From assembly GCF_910592395.1 (NCBI RefSeq), contig NC_088316.1, forward strand, positions 19,468,001 through 19,532,000: DNA of 64,000 nucleotides, in the 5' to 3' direction. The number at the start of each line of letters is the position of its first letter. Within the stretch, counting starts at the first letter, position 1. Shown piece by piece: positions 37,413 through 49,700 of this stretch. The notes beneath the pieces were generated by a model. That model was given only the letters and a program-made list of their open reading frames with translations, was not told the origin of the DNA and did no database searches. Source of the stretch: Lineus longissimus. Taxonomy: Eukaryota; Nemertea; Pilidiophora; Heteronemertea; Lineidae. The translations under genes were made by a program, and so were the position numbers.

Positions 37413-40374
37413 TCCGTCAGCTATGAACGCTAAAGAAAGGTGGCGCTAAATACCATCGGAACTGGGATATGGTGACAGCTCCTGACTGGCTTCACGAAAC
37501 TAAATTCTGTCACATATTATTGCTACCTCTATGCTAAAATGTTCAAAATAAGAGCCGTTTGTCAAATATGATACTTTTTGAGCAGCTTTTTTTGTTCAAC
37601 AAAGAACTTTTTCTTTCTTAGAATCTTTTATCGTTTTTTATGATATGAAGAAATGTATTGAATGAGAATGAAAGCGTCAATATCTAATTGTACATTTACA
37701 TTTATTTATTTATTAACAGTGTATGCATTAAAAGATTCCATCCAGTTGTATAAAACTATTTGATTCCTACATTTATATTTAAATTCATTCTGCTGATTCA
37801 TTAATCTATCATGTTTATTGGTGATTTCTTACTAAATATTGGTAATGTATCCGTCCAAGTACATCAAGAATGTAGACCTATTAGGGGATTTATCTATTTG
37901 ATTGGAAAATATTATATCTAAGAACCAAACCAAGGCCTATCAAGGTGCTGTAAATAGCCATACACATATTGTAAGCTTTATTTGCATTGTTGACATCATC
38001 TGATAGTTTATCGGTGTATTCTTTGTCAAAACCATGGTAGACATTAGACGGTGTCAAGTAACAAATCGTAGTTGTTTTCTTCTAGTTACCGTCGTGATAG
38101 TTGTTATGTCAAAAATAGTTTTATTTAAGAAATTATATTTGTGATGTTATTATTCTTGCTGTACTTTAATTTAAGGGCATCTGTATTTATGTGAGATTTT
38201 AGGCAAAGCTTGTATCTAAAGATAACATAATATAGTAAGGCTGGCATAACGTTGTCATGGGTAATATTAAAAAAACTTCAGCTAACAATGTTTAATCATA
38301 TTAATACATCGCCTTACCGAGAGCAGTATTAGAGCATGTACATTTCATATGAATGTATACTTCTGATTAATTGACACTGATACAACTGATGACTGACTGA
38401 AGTGCAGTTATTTGGTACACCTCACTGTAACAACATCTCAGAACAGGCAGCAACAGCATAACCTCACATTACTACAACCAAAATGATTGACACTTGAAGA
38501 AAATATGCCAACATACTGGTTTCCTCCTACTTTTTTGAGTTGCAAATCGTATTCAAGTGTTTTATCATTTTGCAGCTGATAACTTAACATTACTGTGAAT
38601 GTAACATACATTACTGAAGCATGTTTTGAGCATGTGATGAGATTATCCCGCACTTGACCAAATAAACTATGTTTAATGTTCTGGCCTGAAATCATGGAAT
38701 CCGTGGAAATCCAATAGATATTTTATCTCCCACATGAATTGTGATGTAAAATTATTCAAGATGTCCATATTGAAGTCTAACGGTCACAGATGAACTAATG
38801 TGAAATGAATCTTGTAGTTGAAGATTCTAGCTATACATGTATTTTGTAAGTGTTTTGTTTTGTTTAAAGCTAAGTGTTTGCTATGTTGGTAGCAGATTTT
38901 TAAATGAATGGACAGTACCCAATTACTGCTGATAATTTTAGGGCTAGAAATGGTCAAGTAGAACAGGGTGAATCTGAGAAATTCTAAATTTTATAATATC
39001 ATGTTAGTTTGTTTTTTATCATCTTTATTGGTCCAGCTAACTAGGTATTTTGATTCAAATCTCTTATAATTTTGGTGATTTTCGCTCTATGGCAAGTCTC
39101 CTCAAGATCTTTATCAATTCAAAATAATTCCCATTGAATTCTAGTTAGCTGAACTGTGAATGCTTCGTGGGCCATGTGAACAAATTCCCACCAGAATGCC
39201 TATGGTAGCTATTGAATGTAGCGTAGTTTTTGGTATGTAGATACAAGTCTAGTGTTCAGTATGATTTTAAGAATATCAACAATTAATCCTAGGACTAGTA
39301 TGTTAATTGAAAGAAAGGTTTTGCATGTTTTCTGGCTTGTTTCAGCTTGGTGGTCAGGCACCTGGCATAATGCATGCGTAAATGTACAGGTCTCCTCTCT
39401 TGTTAGCTTGGAACAGACCAGTGCAAACTTGATCAATGTATGTGATGATCTATTTTTCTATTGGTAATGATACTGAATCTCAATAAAATTTAGATCGGAA
39501 AGAAATGGCTTGTTAAATTCATTTGTGTTCTGGGATTCCATTAAACATACGACGTACAATGCATGACCAGCAGTGGATGCAACACCCTTGTCTCAGGGAG
39601 ACTTATGTGTGCTGCACAATTCCATACCTATGATGTAGGCATTGTCAGTAGATACAAACAACCCCGATTCCTTCAAACGGGCAGGCCCAGGCCTAATAAT
39701 AGTAATTGATAAGTCAACAAAATGGCCACCGGTCTGGAATCATGTATATAGCAGGGGCAATGCTCCGATGATTGATGGTGAGACCTCCGCAATTTTGGGG
39801 CTTCCTATGATATTGATCAGTTCAAATGACGAATTTCAGTCAAATCTGATAGGCCCAGATTATGCTTAACAAATTTTAGATAACATTGTGCAAAGTACAG
39901 GAGCTTTTCAATTTCAGACTTCACTGCAGTATTAATGAGTAGGCCTATCGTAATTGTATGGTTACAGGCAGACATTTGCATGTTACCATCTCCTCTCACC
40001 CTATTTATACACCAGGCGCCCTTTTTTAAGAACCCGTGCCTTGGCAATGGAGCAGGAACCAGCTTGGTCCCCCCCGCATTCTGTCGTCTGCTATTTTAGT
40101 GTCCCCACGCCTTCCAAACTCGCACAGTGACGAAATCAAAATTGAAGGAAATCAGCGCCTCTAGCGTCAAAGGGACACCGGCCAATCAAAACACACACCT
40201 GCTCTGACGTGTTGCAGGCATGCGACTGGCCTAATACCATTAGGCCACGCGTGGTGTCGCTGAGAGTGGTTGAGTCAATTAAATTATTCCCGTCAGTTCT
40301 ACAGGTTGTGATCGCCACGCCCGGAAAATGATCCTTTATTGAAGTGTTACATTGTGTTGGTGAGTCGATTCGAT
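37413..40374 (+). other. SPATA18 3' UTR, intergenic DNA and GRXCR1 upstream region
   Basis: AATAAA signals lie at 38661-38666 and 39482-39487, so the SPATA18 3' UTR may be over 1 kb. No coding exon was found. The GRXCR1 promoter should lie in the last few hundred bases, where no TATA box was assigned. Confidence 0.45.
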
Positions 40375-43300
40375 ATGGACTTTAGTACACACAGTAGTCT
40401 GAACGACTCTGTGCAAAATACACCGCTAATGTTGCGGACTTACAGAGATTTTTACCGGGCTACCGAGGGACATTGTCGGTCAGGTATGAATGGAAATACC
40501 AATAACCCCGTTACCTTGATTCAGAGTGGAAGTTGTTATGGCACTGGAAGCACTGGAACTGGCTCTACCAGTGTGACCGACATGTCAAACTATGAGCACG
40601 AGCCAGTTGAGTGGAGTCAGGAATTACTGGCTCAGAAACTGAGGCAGGTGGCCTTGGAAAGGGAGTTCGAAGAAAAGTGCCAAAATGGACATCTTGACCA
40701 CCAAGTAAATGGCCACTACCCCATGGATCGGTTTCATGTAAGTGAAGGACACCAAGAGGCAGGATCTACTGATAGGAAGGAATTATCGGGAATCGAATTC
40801 AAGAATACTTTTGCCGGCCGAAAGGATTATTTGAACCCGCGAAGTTTGGACGAGATAGAGATACGAAGTCCACGGGGTACGGTGCGTGGGTTCAAAAACC
40901 GAGTCCGGGCTGGTATAGCGACATTTGTGACATCAATCGAAGAAGAAGCAGAAAGTGCCAAACAGGTGATTATCATCAGTCTAATGTCCATGTTCAGGTA
41001 CAAGTCACATTCTAGGTACAGGTCTGAACTCTGATACATTTCAAGCACCAGTCTAATACTAATAGGGCCTATACATTTCAGAAACCAGTCTAATACACGT
41101 TCCATGTACCAGATTGGCCTGCAAGTAAGTAAGACATGCTGCATAAGCCAGAGCAAATAATAGGCTGACATTTTATAAGCAAAAAATTTATATCAATTTT
41201 TGCTCCAAGGCTTAGTATAGGTACTACTTATCGTTATTGTGGTTAATAGGCCTTCTCCACCTGACAGTGAAGTGTCTAGTCGGTCCACAATTGAACCAGA
41301 GGTGTTAGCTAAGGTGCAAGTATGTTGATGCCCATCCCCCAATATCGGTGAAGTAAGGAGGAAGGGGTGGCGCCATAAAAACTAGTGAATCAAAATATTT
41401 TTAAAGTCCAAAACAACCATATTGTGTGACTCATACTTCTCACTCTTGTCTTTTTTTGTTGTGTCCAATTTATTTCGTAAGGTCGCGTTTACCAAGAACT
41501 TCTAAAAGGCCTCACTAATCATACCCATTGTGAAAAAAGCTATTGTGGAAAATATGCTATTGGTTATTTATGATAAAGCTAGGATTCGGCCAAGTCTGAC
41601 ATTGTGCCATTATCCAGACCAATAACTTCCTTGTGATGTCTTTTATGAAACATTGTCAGGGTACGCCCCAAGATTTCCACATTTCTGGTGGTTTTTTCTT
41701 TCGCTTTGCATGTTAGGGCTTGATGTAGTGCATTTCTTTACTTATAAACTTGAAGAAAAAGTACAATTCAGCCAAGCACATCTAAAATGCCATGACTCAC
41801 TAAACACACCCTTCAAAAACTGTTCTTGAAGTGGCACAATAAAAATGTGAAGTTTGGGAGTGACACTTTTGAGAATTTGTGTGTAACTGTCACTGAATAC
41901 CATGCATGAACCTTCCATGATCATATGTTATAGAACCCTGTAGAGGGCCTGAACACAGACACCTGATAATGTTTCACATGTTTGGGTTACAATTGTAGGA
42001 GTTCAAAAGTATGTCTATACATTTATGAGATGCTTGACCCTGCAGTATCGCCTGAAATGTCGATTGTGAATTGAAAGTGGTGGTTCAAGTGACCCCTATC
42101 TCTGCTGTTCGGTGCAGTTACCCACCCCGTGTAATATACGATTTCACTCCAGGCGAGCTGGCCTTGTGGGAACCGAGCTGAGGAGGGTTTAGCTTGGTTC
42201 GATGATACCCATTGCCTTTTTCCTGCGTTTTTGAAAACTGCCATGCAGTCATGCCAGTCCAGCTCATCAGTTTGTAACAACCAATTTCGTAAGTTCTATA
42301 AACTTGCACCACAGCTGAACCAACTTCAAAAAAGCTGTCAATATTTTACATTTCATGTGTTCTGTCATAGTGTTCTGTGAAACCACTTGAATAATTGTTC
42401 AGGTGGGTTTGTGCGATATGATTACAGAAATCATTGATCGCCTGCGTGAGTGAACATGGTGCCGAAACCAAAGTTTCAACATCAGGCGTAGTAGACTTGT
42501 ATCACCCTGCCTCGATAGCTTACACCTCGGATAGGAAGGCAGGAGGCAATAGTGGACTTGTATCACCCTGCCTTGATAGCTGACACCTCGGATAGGAAGG
42601 CAGGAGGCAATAGCTGTAGATGTTGGCAACACATCTGTAGATATTGGCAACATCGTCACAGGTGTTGACAACATGGCTGCAAATGTTGGTCCAGCGGGTC
42701 TTTTTGTCGACTTTCATATGAACTATGACAATATATTTGGAATTAAGATAACAATATATACAGGTATTATTCAATAAAATAATCTCCCAACATAATTTTT
42801 AAACCATGTGGATCAATATGGCTGATGTAACTGTCTCAATTCGACCTGTAATTATGTAACAAATACTAAAGAACTCCACCCAATCTGATATTTGAAATAA
42901 AAATAGAAACTGTATTGTGCCGGCATGAAATACTGCTCAAAGTTTGACTAACGATTATAACAGGTCATGGCGTATGATATATGCATGTATAGGCCTAGGT
43001 GGATTTTTTTATAGCTTATTGTGTGGTATTTTCTGATTCAAAGAAACTCAAAAGTCTTCCTGGTGCAGAATTCTCATTGTTGTTCAGGTAGGCTTATGGT
43101 GGGTGAGATACCCGGCAGTCCCTATAAGCCCGGTCTGGTCTGTCATGTTCCCATGCCTTGCATTTCTTTTTCCGTTTCTTAATGCCACATATATGCCTAC
43201 CGGTCTGAAAGTAAACATATCGAGTAAACAATAGTTACAAGTCTTGTAATTGAAATGTTTTGTAGGGTCGTGTTTTTCTCCTTTTCCAACCTCGATCGAG

Positions 43301-45864
43301 TGATCTCATGACAAATTTTTACCTTAGTATTGTGGACTTATCCTTATCTCCTGGTGCATAGCCCCCCAAAAAGCTGTGTTATAGGGAAATTGATTACCCG
43401 GTTTACCAGAGTCAGGCATGTCTTCATCGATCTGAGGACATGTTGATCGTGTTGTGGCATATCTTATCTCACTGCTATAATTGGGTCAGATCAGCAATTC
43501 TAGCCATTTTGGAAGATATCATATTTGCATCATCTAACTCCCCTTTGTCCTCAGTGACTTGAAAGGTCATTGATGTCATTGGTTGAAGCATGGATACTAC
43601 TGTTCCATTGGTTCAATGGTTCCATTGGTTCCTTTGGTTCTATTGGTCATTTTTAATTTGACTCTGTACTCACAGGTCAGTCCCAATGCAGTGCAGGTCT
43701 AAATAACATTGATAAAGGGTTAATCTATAACATGTTATACAAGATTCTTGTGTACTTAATGTGAATTATTGATAGACGTATGAGTTGATCTGACTTATAT
43801 GGCCATTGGTTCAGTACACAGCATATAAAAGGCTTAGGTGGAAGCCTGCTTTGATCTTGATTAACAGTGACAAAAAACCTTACAAATGTATTCAAAGATT
43901 AAAATAGGGACTAAAATAAATATACCATATACATGTACAATATGATTGGATGCTGATCAAGTGTGTTGATGAATTGATGTTGAAATGCATGAATATATAT
44001 ATATGTCGAATCATCTACAGCACCGTCCATGTCCAGTTTAAAAACATTAGCCGAGAAGTTGCTGGATTAGATTATTTCATTACGGGTACAACTGTTGTTC
44101 TGTAGTCTTGCATTCAACATTTATATGACATTTGTTTACTCTTGGTTACCATGGTAACACATTGATTCTTTGTATTGTTAATGGTATATATTGAGGTGAA
44201 TGGGTTATTCAATGAAATGCAGGCCGCACACTTGTTTGACATGGACCAAGGGCTGTTAACTATATTGATCAAGTTCAATCTGAATGGGACCATGGCCTCC
44301 CATGGGTTCATATTGTTGTGTTCCAGTGAATTGTAATGAGGTTCCTGGCCAGTGAATGAGGTTTCTGTGAGGTCCCCAGCTACTGGTACTTCATCAGCCT
44401 CATTACTGACAGGCCTAGCCCTGTTTATCCACAAGTTTGGTATTTTCCTGACTTTTTAAGTCATTTTCTTCCTTCTCTCATTACAGAATAAATATCTCAC
44501 CGAAGAGAAAGGAAAGATCATCTTCTATTCAACGAGAATACAGATTATACGGGAAACGTCTGAGAAATGTAAAACTGTTCGGAATATTTTACAAACACAC
44601 ATGGTGCGATATGAGGAGAAAGACTTATGCTTAAATCGTGAAATCCAAAAGGAGTTGAAAGAACGTCTTGGGATGGAGGAGATCGAATTGCCTCAGATAT
44701 TTGTGGATGGAAAATTATTAGGTGTAAGTATGCCCTACTATGACTCTCAGGAAGAAGAGGTATTTGTATTTGTGTAACTGTTAAAGGAAGACTACCGATA
44801 ACTCATGCGAGGTCATACAGAGTCAGTCTATGCTCCTCCCCTGGCACATATCACGGTCATTGGTGGCGATTTTGAGGTTCAGGACAACTCAAGCATCACC
44901 AAGGAAGCCACCCGAATAACTCATCAATAGTTTTCACTGGAACTCAACTGGTAAGTCCATTTGGTATATGGACCTACTACTGGAACTTTTCAACAGACAC
45001 TGGGTACAACTGAATCTCACACTGTGATGTCGTTATTCACACATAGCATCACAAGCAGAGTATCGTTTATCTCAGACTTATATATTTCAGAACGGCGAGA
45101 CAATCCAGTGTTTGAATGAAACGGGAGAGTTGAGGCGAATATTCAAGCATTTCCATGTAAGTCCATCAATGAAGATGACTCCGATGTTAGGGAGCGAGTT
45201 ATCTACATGACCTGTCCCTTTGCTATCGGGCAGTTACATCTGCCAGAAAGTTTGGTGAAATTCCAATGGGGAGTATCTGATTCCAACTCCACTATTCAAT
45301 GCTTATGGTTATGGTAGCATTTTTGTTGTCGCCAAACGTCACATCTTTACATGATTAATTAAAAATTAGCAGTAGAAACTGTCGATTTAAAAGGATTCCC
45401 TTGAGACCGACAAATACTGTCCTCAATTGAGAGGTGTCCTGATTACAGAAGTCAAATTGCACTGAAACCACCTGTTTGGAGACAAAATCACTGTCCCTAC
45501 ATAAGAGGGTGTATATCCTGCTAACAGTCAGGGCATCCACCTGCTTTGGGAGGTTCCACTCAGCAGGTGGCAACGCCTCAGTGTCACATGGCCAAGTTTG
45601 TCGTCTTCATATCAAACAGTTTTTGTAACATGATGGTAGACTAACCCAAAATTTACTCCTATCTGTTTTCAGAAAGTCCGAGTGCGTTCATCTTGTTCAA
45701 AATGTGGCGGCTACAGATATGTTCCTTGTGATGTGTGTCATGGAAGCAAAAAGTCGCTCCATCGGAATTATCGCTTACAGGAGTTCCGGGCGCTACGGTG
45801 CATCAGTTGTACAGAAAATGGACTAATCAGATGTGATGCATGTCTTGATCAAAATGACTTATAA
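40375..45864 (+). CDS. GRXCR1: Glutaredoxin domain-containing cysteine-rich protein (GRXCR1-like), complete
   Basis: Four coding exons: 40375-40965, 44487-44723, 45091-45156 and 45673-45864. The sum is 1086 nt, 361 residues (human GRXCR1 290). GRXCR1 shapes actin-based stereocilia in vertebrate hair cells. Exon 1 encodes a mostly disordered N-terminal half that ends in RSPRGTVRGFKNRVRAGIA, a block conserved in the family. Exons 2-3 form the glutaredoxin-like domain (KGKIIFYSTRIQIIRETSEK, LPQIFVDGKLLG, ETIQCLNETGELR). The usual CPYC redox site is absent, as in vertebrate GRXCR1. Exon 4 is Cys-rich: CSKCGGYRYVPCDVCHGSKK and CISCTENGLIRCDAC, likely zinc binding. The start is the first ATG in the open frame (MDFSTHSS). 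Poly(A) signals are at 46177-46182 and 46189-46194. GRXCR2 is less likely on the exon-1 motif. Confidence 0.93.
40966..44486 (+). other. GRXCR1 intron 1 (3.5 kb)
   Basis: It includes a 61-bp direct duplication at 42494-42615, short TTGGCAACA-type repeats just after it (42615-42690), and a TTCCATTGGT-rich run at 43600-43655. No exon was recognised. Confidence 0.5.
42494..42615. repeat. Tandem duplication, 61 bp x 2
   Basis: GACTTGTATCACCCTGCC to GGCAGGAGGCAATAG occurs twice, starting at 42494 and 42555, with three or four differences. Degenerate repeats of about 20 bp with TGTTGGCAACA follow. Confidence 0.8.
45390..45565. repeat. Dispersed repeat with GAGAGGTGTCC units, copy 2
   Basis: It lies in GRXCR1 intron 3 and is a diverged relative of 19560-19775 (GTCAAATTGCACTGAAACCACC against GTCAAATTGAATGGAAACCACC), in the same orientation. 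Confidence 0.5.
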
Positions 45865-46780
45865 CAGCTCAAAGCTGTGAACCTCATGTAATCTAAACAT
45901 TATTGAAGTTAGTTTGAGAGAAATGTTAAGTTTCTATCAGTATCCTTAAAGATGCTAGTTCAGTGGAGTATGCATGGTTCACTGTTGTTCAGGATTCTGT
46001 AAAAATAACGCCTACCTGAAGTCACAACAAATGTTTTTTTGATGGAATATCTTGTTGCGTGATAATCTTATTCATACGCGCGATACGTTTTTGTAATTTG
46101 TAAATATTTGAATTAGAAGTATATTCTTCTTTTCTCCTTTTATCATCATTCCAAGTTTGCTCTGAATCTGTGATGAAATAAAAACATGAATAAAGATGAA
46201 TATCGCCTTAACTTTCTTTTGTGTGCTTTGTAGAATGGGAGGACGTTACGGAACGTTTCACAGTCAACAGCATTTAATTCCTTCCAATTCTACCAAAATA
46301 GGATTCATTCATAAAGCCAAAAACAGAACAAAAAGAGTGGACAGTGGATACATCATTTCGCTGGATACGCAAGAGGCCGTGGTATACATAATCTGTTCAA
46401 AATTGGTGGTTCCTTTAATTGCCCAAGTGCAGCCACGAGGACATCCTCTTGAGATCAGGTTTTGGCTATACTAGCTTCTGTACCGTGTTTACAAAATATC
46501 TAGGGAGGAGAATATTTAAAATCACTGGTTATGTCAGGAAATTACGAGGAAGGTCACCCCTCATTAGTCATTGGTCAATGATGGCCCAAGCGGGACATTT
46601 TCAACCCGTCTTAGGCCCTCCATCCACCTGCTTCGGGATGTGTCCCCAAGGGAATTTGTCATATTTGCACCGCATTTCACCAAAGTGAATTGGGGTGGTG
46701 ACAAGTTACCCCATGGTAAATTGTAAGCATGATGAACTCTGATACGCTCACTTCACCATGCAAGATTCAGGACGTTTATC
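45865..46780 (+). other. GRXCR1 3' UTR and intergenic DNA
   Basis: Transcription probably ends near 46200 after paired AATAAA signals. ORFs at 46196-46474 and 46419-46688 have no splice signals and no recognisable sequence. Confidence 0.45.
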
Positions 46781-46784
46781 TACC

Positions 46785-47195
46785 AAAGCACTGACTAAAA
46801 CGTATCGGAAGGACGGGGTTGTGGGGGGGGGGGGTGATCCCCCATGTCAAACAGCTGAGTGAGTTCACTAGAGCTTGCAATTACATAGTATAAAACTAAA
46901 TATATATACGCTGTATATATATTTAGTTATCCCCATGTCAAACAGCTGAGTGAGTTCACTAGAGCTTGCAATTACATAGTATAAAACTAAATATATATAC
47001 ATTCCCCCATGTCAAACAGCTGAGTGAGTTCACTAGAGCTTGCAATTCCTGGAGCTTGCAAGCTGTATAAATATTTAGTTTTATACTATGTAATTGCAAG
47101 CTCTAGTGAACTCACTCAGCTGTTTGACATGGGGGAGCACCCCCCCCCCCCCCACACACAACCCTGTCCTTCCGATACGTTTTAGCCAGTGCATT
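46785..47195. repeat. Large imperfect palindrome with three direct units on one side
   Basis: The left side carries AAAACGTATCGGAAGGAC, a G-run, then three copies of GTCAAACAGCTGAGTGAG plus TTCACTAGAGCTTGCA and TAAAACTAAATATATATAC (from about 46845, 46928 and 47008). The right side carries the reverse complement of one copy, a C-run, and GTCCTTCCGATACGTTTT. The whole could fold into a long hairpin. Confidence 0.85.
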
Positions 47196-47679
47196 GGGGG
47201 GTCTCCCAAACCCCCTGTCCTTCTGACATGTTTAGCCAGTGCATTGGGGGTTTGGGAAACATGTGTAAGGGGGAGTCATTTTGTGTCTCTGGGTCTTGAA
47301 ACTCACAAAGACAAAATCTTCGAAATCTGGATACATAATAATTGATTTATCGCTAACGAAACCGCCTTAGCTGATTTGTGATGCGAGTTGGGTCGGTCCG
47401 TTGGGTCATAGCAAGATGTATATTGTGGTCCTTTAAATCGTCTCAGAACTTGGACTTATTGAGGGGGGGGGGGATTAAAAATGCTCCAGCATGATGCATG
47501 ATGCATGATGCCTGAGCAGAAATCCCCCTACAAGCAGCCTAACAGCAACTTAGGGAACCAGAGTTAGATGTGATATTCCTGATATTTGTGCTTCAAACCA
47601 ACACCAACAGATGGCAACAGGAGACATTGGAAGGGTCTAACGTTATTTAGCAGAAATCCCCCTACAAGCAGCCTAACAG

Positions 47680-48395
47680 GCCCCCTACCCCAACACCTAA
47701 CACTTTCTCAACCCCAATACTTGACCTGACCCAATGTATGTCTGCCCTTGTCAGCCCAGGAACTCCCCAACCCAAGCAAAATCATGAAGCCCATCGCACT
47801 ATTGTCCGTCTTCTGTCATGGTACAGGCAACGGCAATTGCGATTGGTGAAATCCCAATATCTTTCTGTCTGTGGGATGTGGAAACAATCAACCTCTGCCA
47901 GCTGCTTATCTATTCAGATTGTGAAGGCCTTGACACAACATAAAATCTCTGAAACAACTACCCTCTGTCAGCCAGTTACCTGGTCAGGTTGGGAAGACCT
48001 TGACACAACCTAAAAATTACACCAAGGTTACCGCTAATGAACTTTGGAGACGACAGTACAGCCTACGTAACAACCAACCTCTTCCAGCTGGTTATCTGGT
48101 CAGGTTGGGAAGACATTGACACAACCTTCAAAGGGTCCTTTGGCTGTACAAGACAACATTACACTGTGATACAAGACAACTGATTTGGTTGTACCGTGGT
48201 CATCATCTCACAAGGACGGACAATGGAACAACCAACATCTGCCAGCTGGTTATCTGGTCAGGTTGGGAAGTCATTGACACAACTTCAAAGGGTCCTTTAG
48301 CTGTACAAGACAACATTAAACTCGCGTTCTACATGGGTGATACAAGACAACTGATTTGGTTGTACCGTGGTAATCATCTCACAAGGACGGACAAT
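47680..48395 (+). mobile_element. Element A head, copy 3
   Basis: It closely matches 13305-13995, including CCAATACTTGACCTGACCC and the repeated CTGCCAGCTGGTTATCTGG blocks. Here the sequence passes through ACAAGGACGGACAATGG without Element B, so it represents the uninterrupted arrangement. Confidence 0.8.
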
Positions 48396-49495
48396 GGAAC
48401 AACCAATCTCTGCCAGCTGGTTATCTGATCTAACGAGACTGGTTGTACCCAATATCTACCTGAAAACTCTTTAAGTACAACTTGAGTACTACTTGGGACC
48501 ACAGTCATCTTAGAAGACTGGTGAATCCTCCCAAAGTCCTTTCTCTCATGCAGAACGTGCCACCAAAAAGACATCAATATATACATAAAAATCAACCAAT
48601 CTGTTTACAGTGTAATTTTGGAAAGAAGCCCTCAAATTCGTTGTCAGTCCTCGTTAGATTTTTAGCCGTAGCAGCCAATAGCTGGTCTCAAATCATCCAC
48701 AACAATCAACAGAACATTGGGTTTCTGGGAATGTGCGAGACCTGAAACAAATGCCAACACAACCGAGATGAAAGTGGATACAGAATTTTGACAAAGATAC
48801 TGATGATAACATCCCACATGCCAATGGAGTATTTAATTGTGCTGGCTCCTCAATTAGAAATTACTCTCGAAGAGAAATTTGTCCAAGAGACATCTCCAGT
48901 AGTCATATGGACAGTCTCATCAGTCAGTCGGTCCTAAAGACATTTCTAATAAACATGGTGACAATCTCTTCCGAGTGGTAGTCTGTCCAATTGACCAGGA
49001 CCAAGTATCTGATTTATAGTAGGGGCCTATATGTAGACTAGGCCTGTGGTCTGCTGGTATGACCCATATTTTGGGTATTGTAAAATTGTTATGACAAATA
49101 TATTAAAAAAACTCTTACATTAGAATATCAATTAGTGTAAGAGGTATCTATCGATAAAATCAAGATCACTTTCAGGTTGATATTTCTTGAGATGAAAACG
49201 AAAGAACATATTAGTGAAGGCACATTAGCAAAACCAAAATATTGATCTTTCAGAATTTAGTTAGGTATCAAACTTTCGTTTCTCTGCTCAACGTATTTGA
49301 AGTGGTCGTGATCGCGTAATAGACGAAATTGAGAATCACCGATTGGTGATGTATGGGACATGACCTATCCTCCCATGCAGCATTGCAGGCCCCTACATCC
49401 CCTATAGTGTGGTACCGGTGCTGTTTACACCAGTCAAGGAGACACATATTGATGAATACCATCGGTATGTGGTCTCGAGAAGCCGGTTCCAATGA
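48395..49495 (+). mobile_element. Element A body, copy 3
   Basis: It matches 6890-8110 with small indels. One is an extra block near 48505-48555 (TTAGAAGACTGGTGAATCC) that copy 1 lacks. It leads directly into the endonuclease-like frame. Confidence 0.75.
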
Positions 49496-49700
49496 CCACT
49501 CGTACTCTGGAAAGATGCTGAGATTGCTCTGGGACTCGCTAGCCCCCACGGGCCCGACTATAAAACACCGGCACCCCGACATGCTCGGCGTCTTCGATGA
49601 GAAGAAAAAGGAGGTCCTAATCATCGAGATAGCTGTCAGCTCCGACAGACACGTCCTAGCACGTGCGGAGGAGAACCGATCGAAGTACTGTGGCTGTGAC
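49353..49700 (+). pseudogene. Retrotransposon restriction-like endonuclease fragment, copy 2
   Basis: The longest version of this frame: CLHQSRRHILMNTIGMWSRE upstream, then GKMLRLLWDSLAPTG, KHRHPDMLGVFDEKKKEVLI, IEIAVSSDRH and EENRSKYC. The PD...E/D arrangement and position-specific hydrophobics fit the C-terminal endonuclease of R2/NeSL-like elements. No reverse transcriptase motif (such as a DD-containing box) remains. It then enters the 68-bp satellite, so it is a 3' remnant. Confidence 0.55.

Noticed and set aside
46196-46688. Two plus-strand ORFs after GRXCR1
   Set aside because: They start in the 3' UTR after the poly(A) signals, with no splice signals or recognisable residues.
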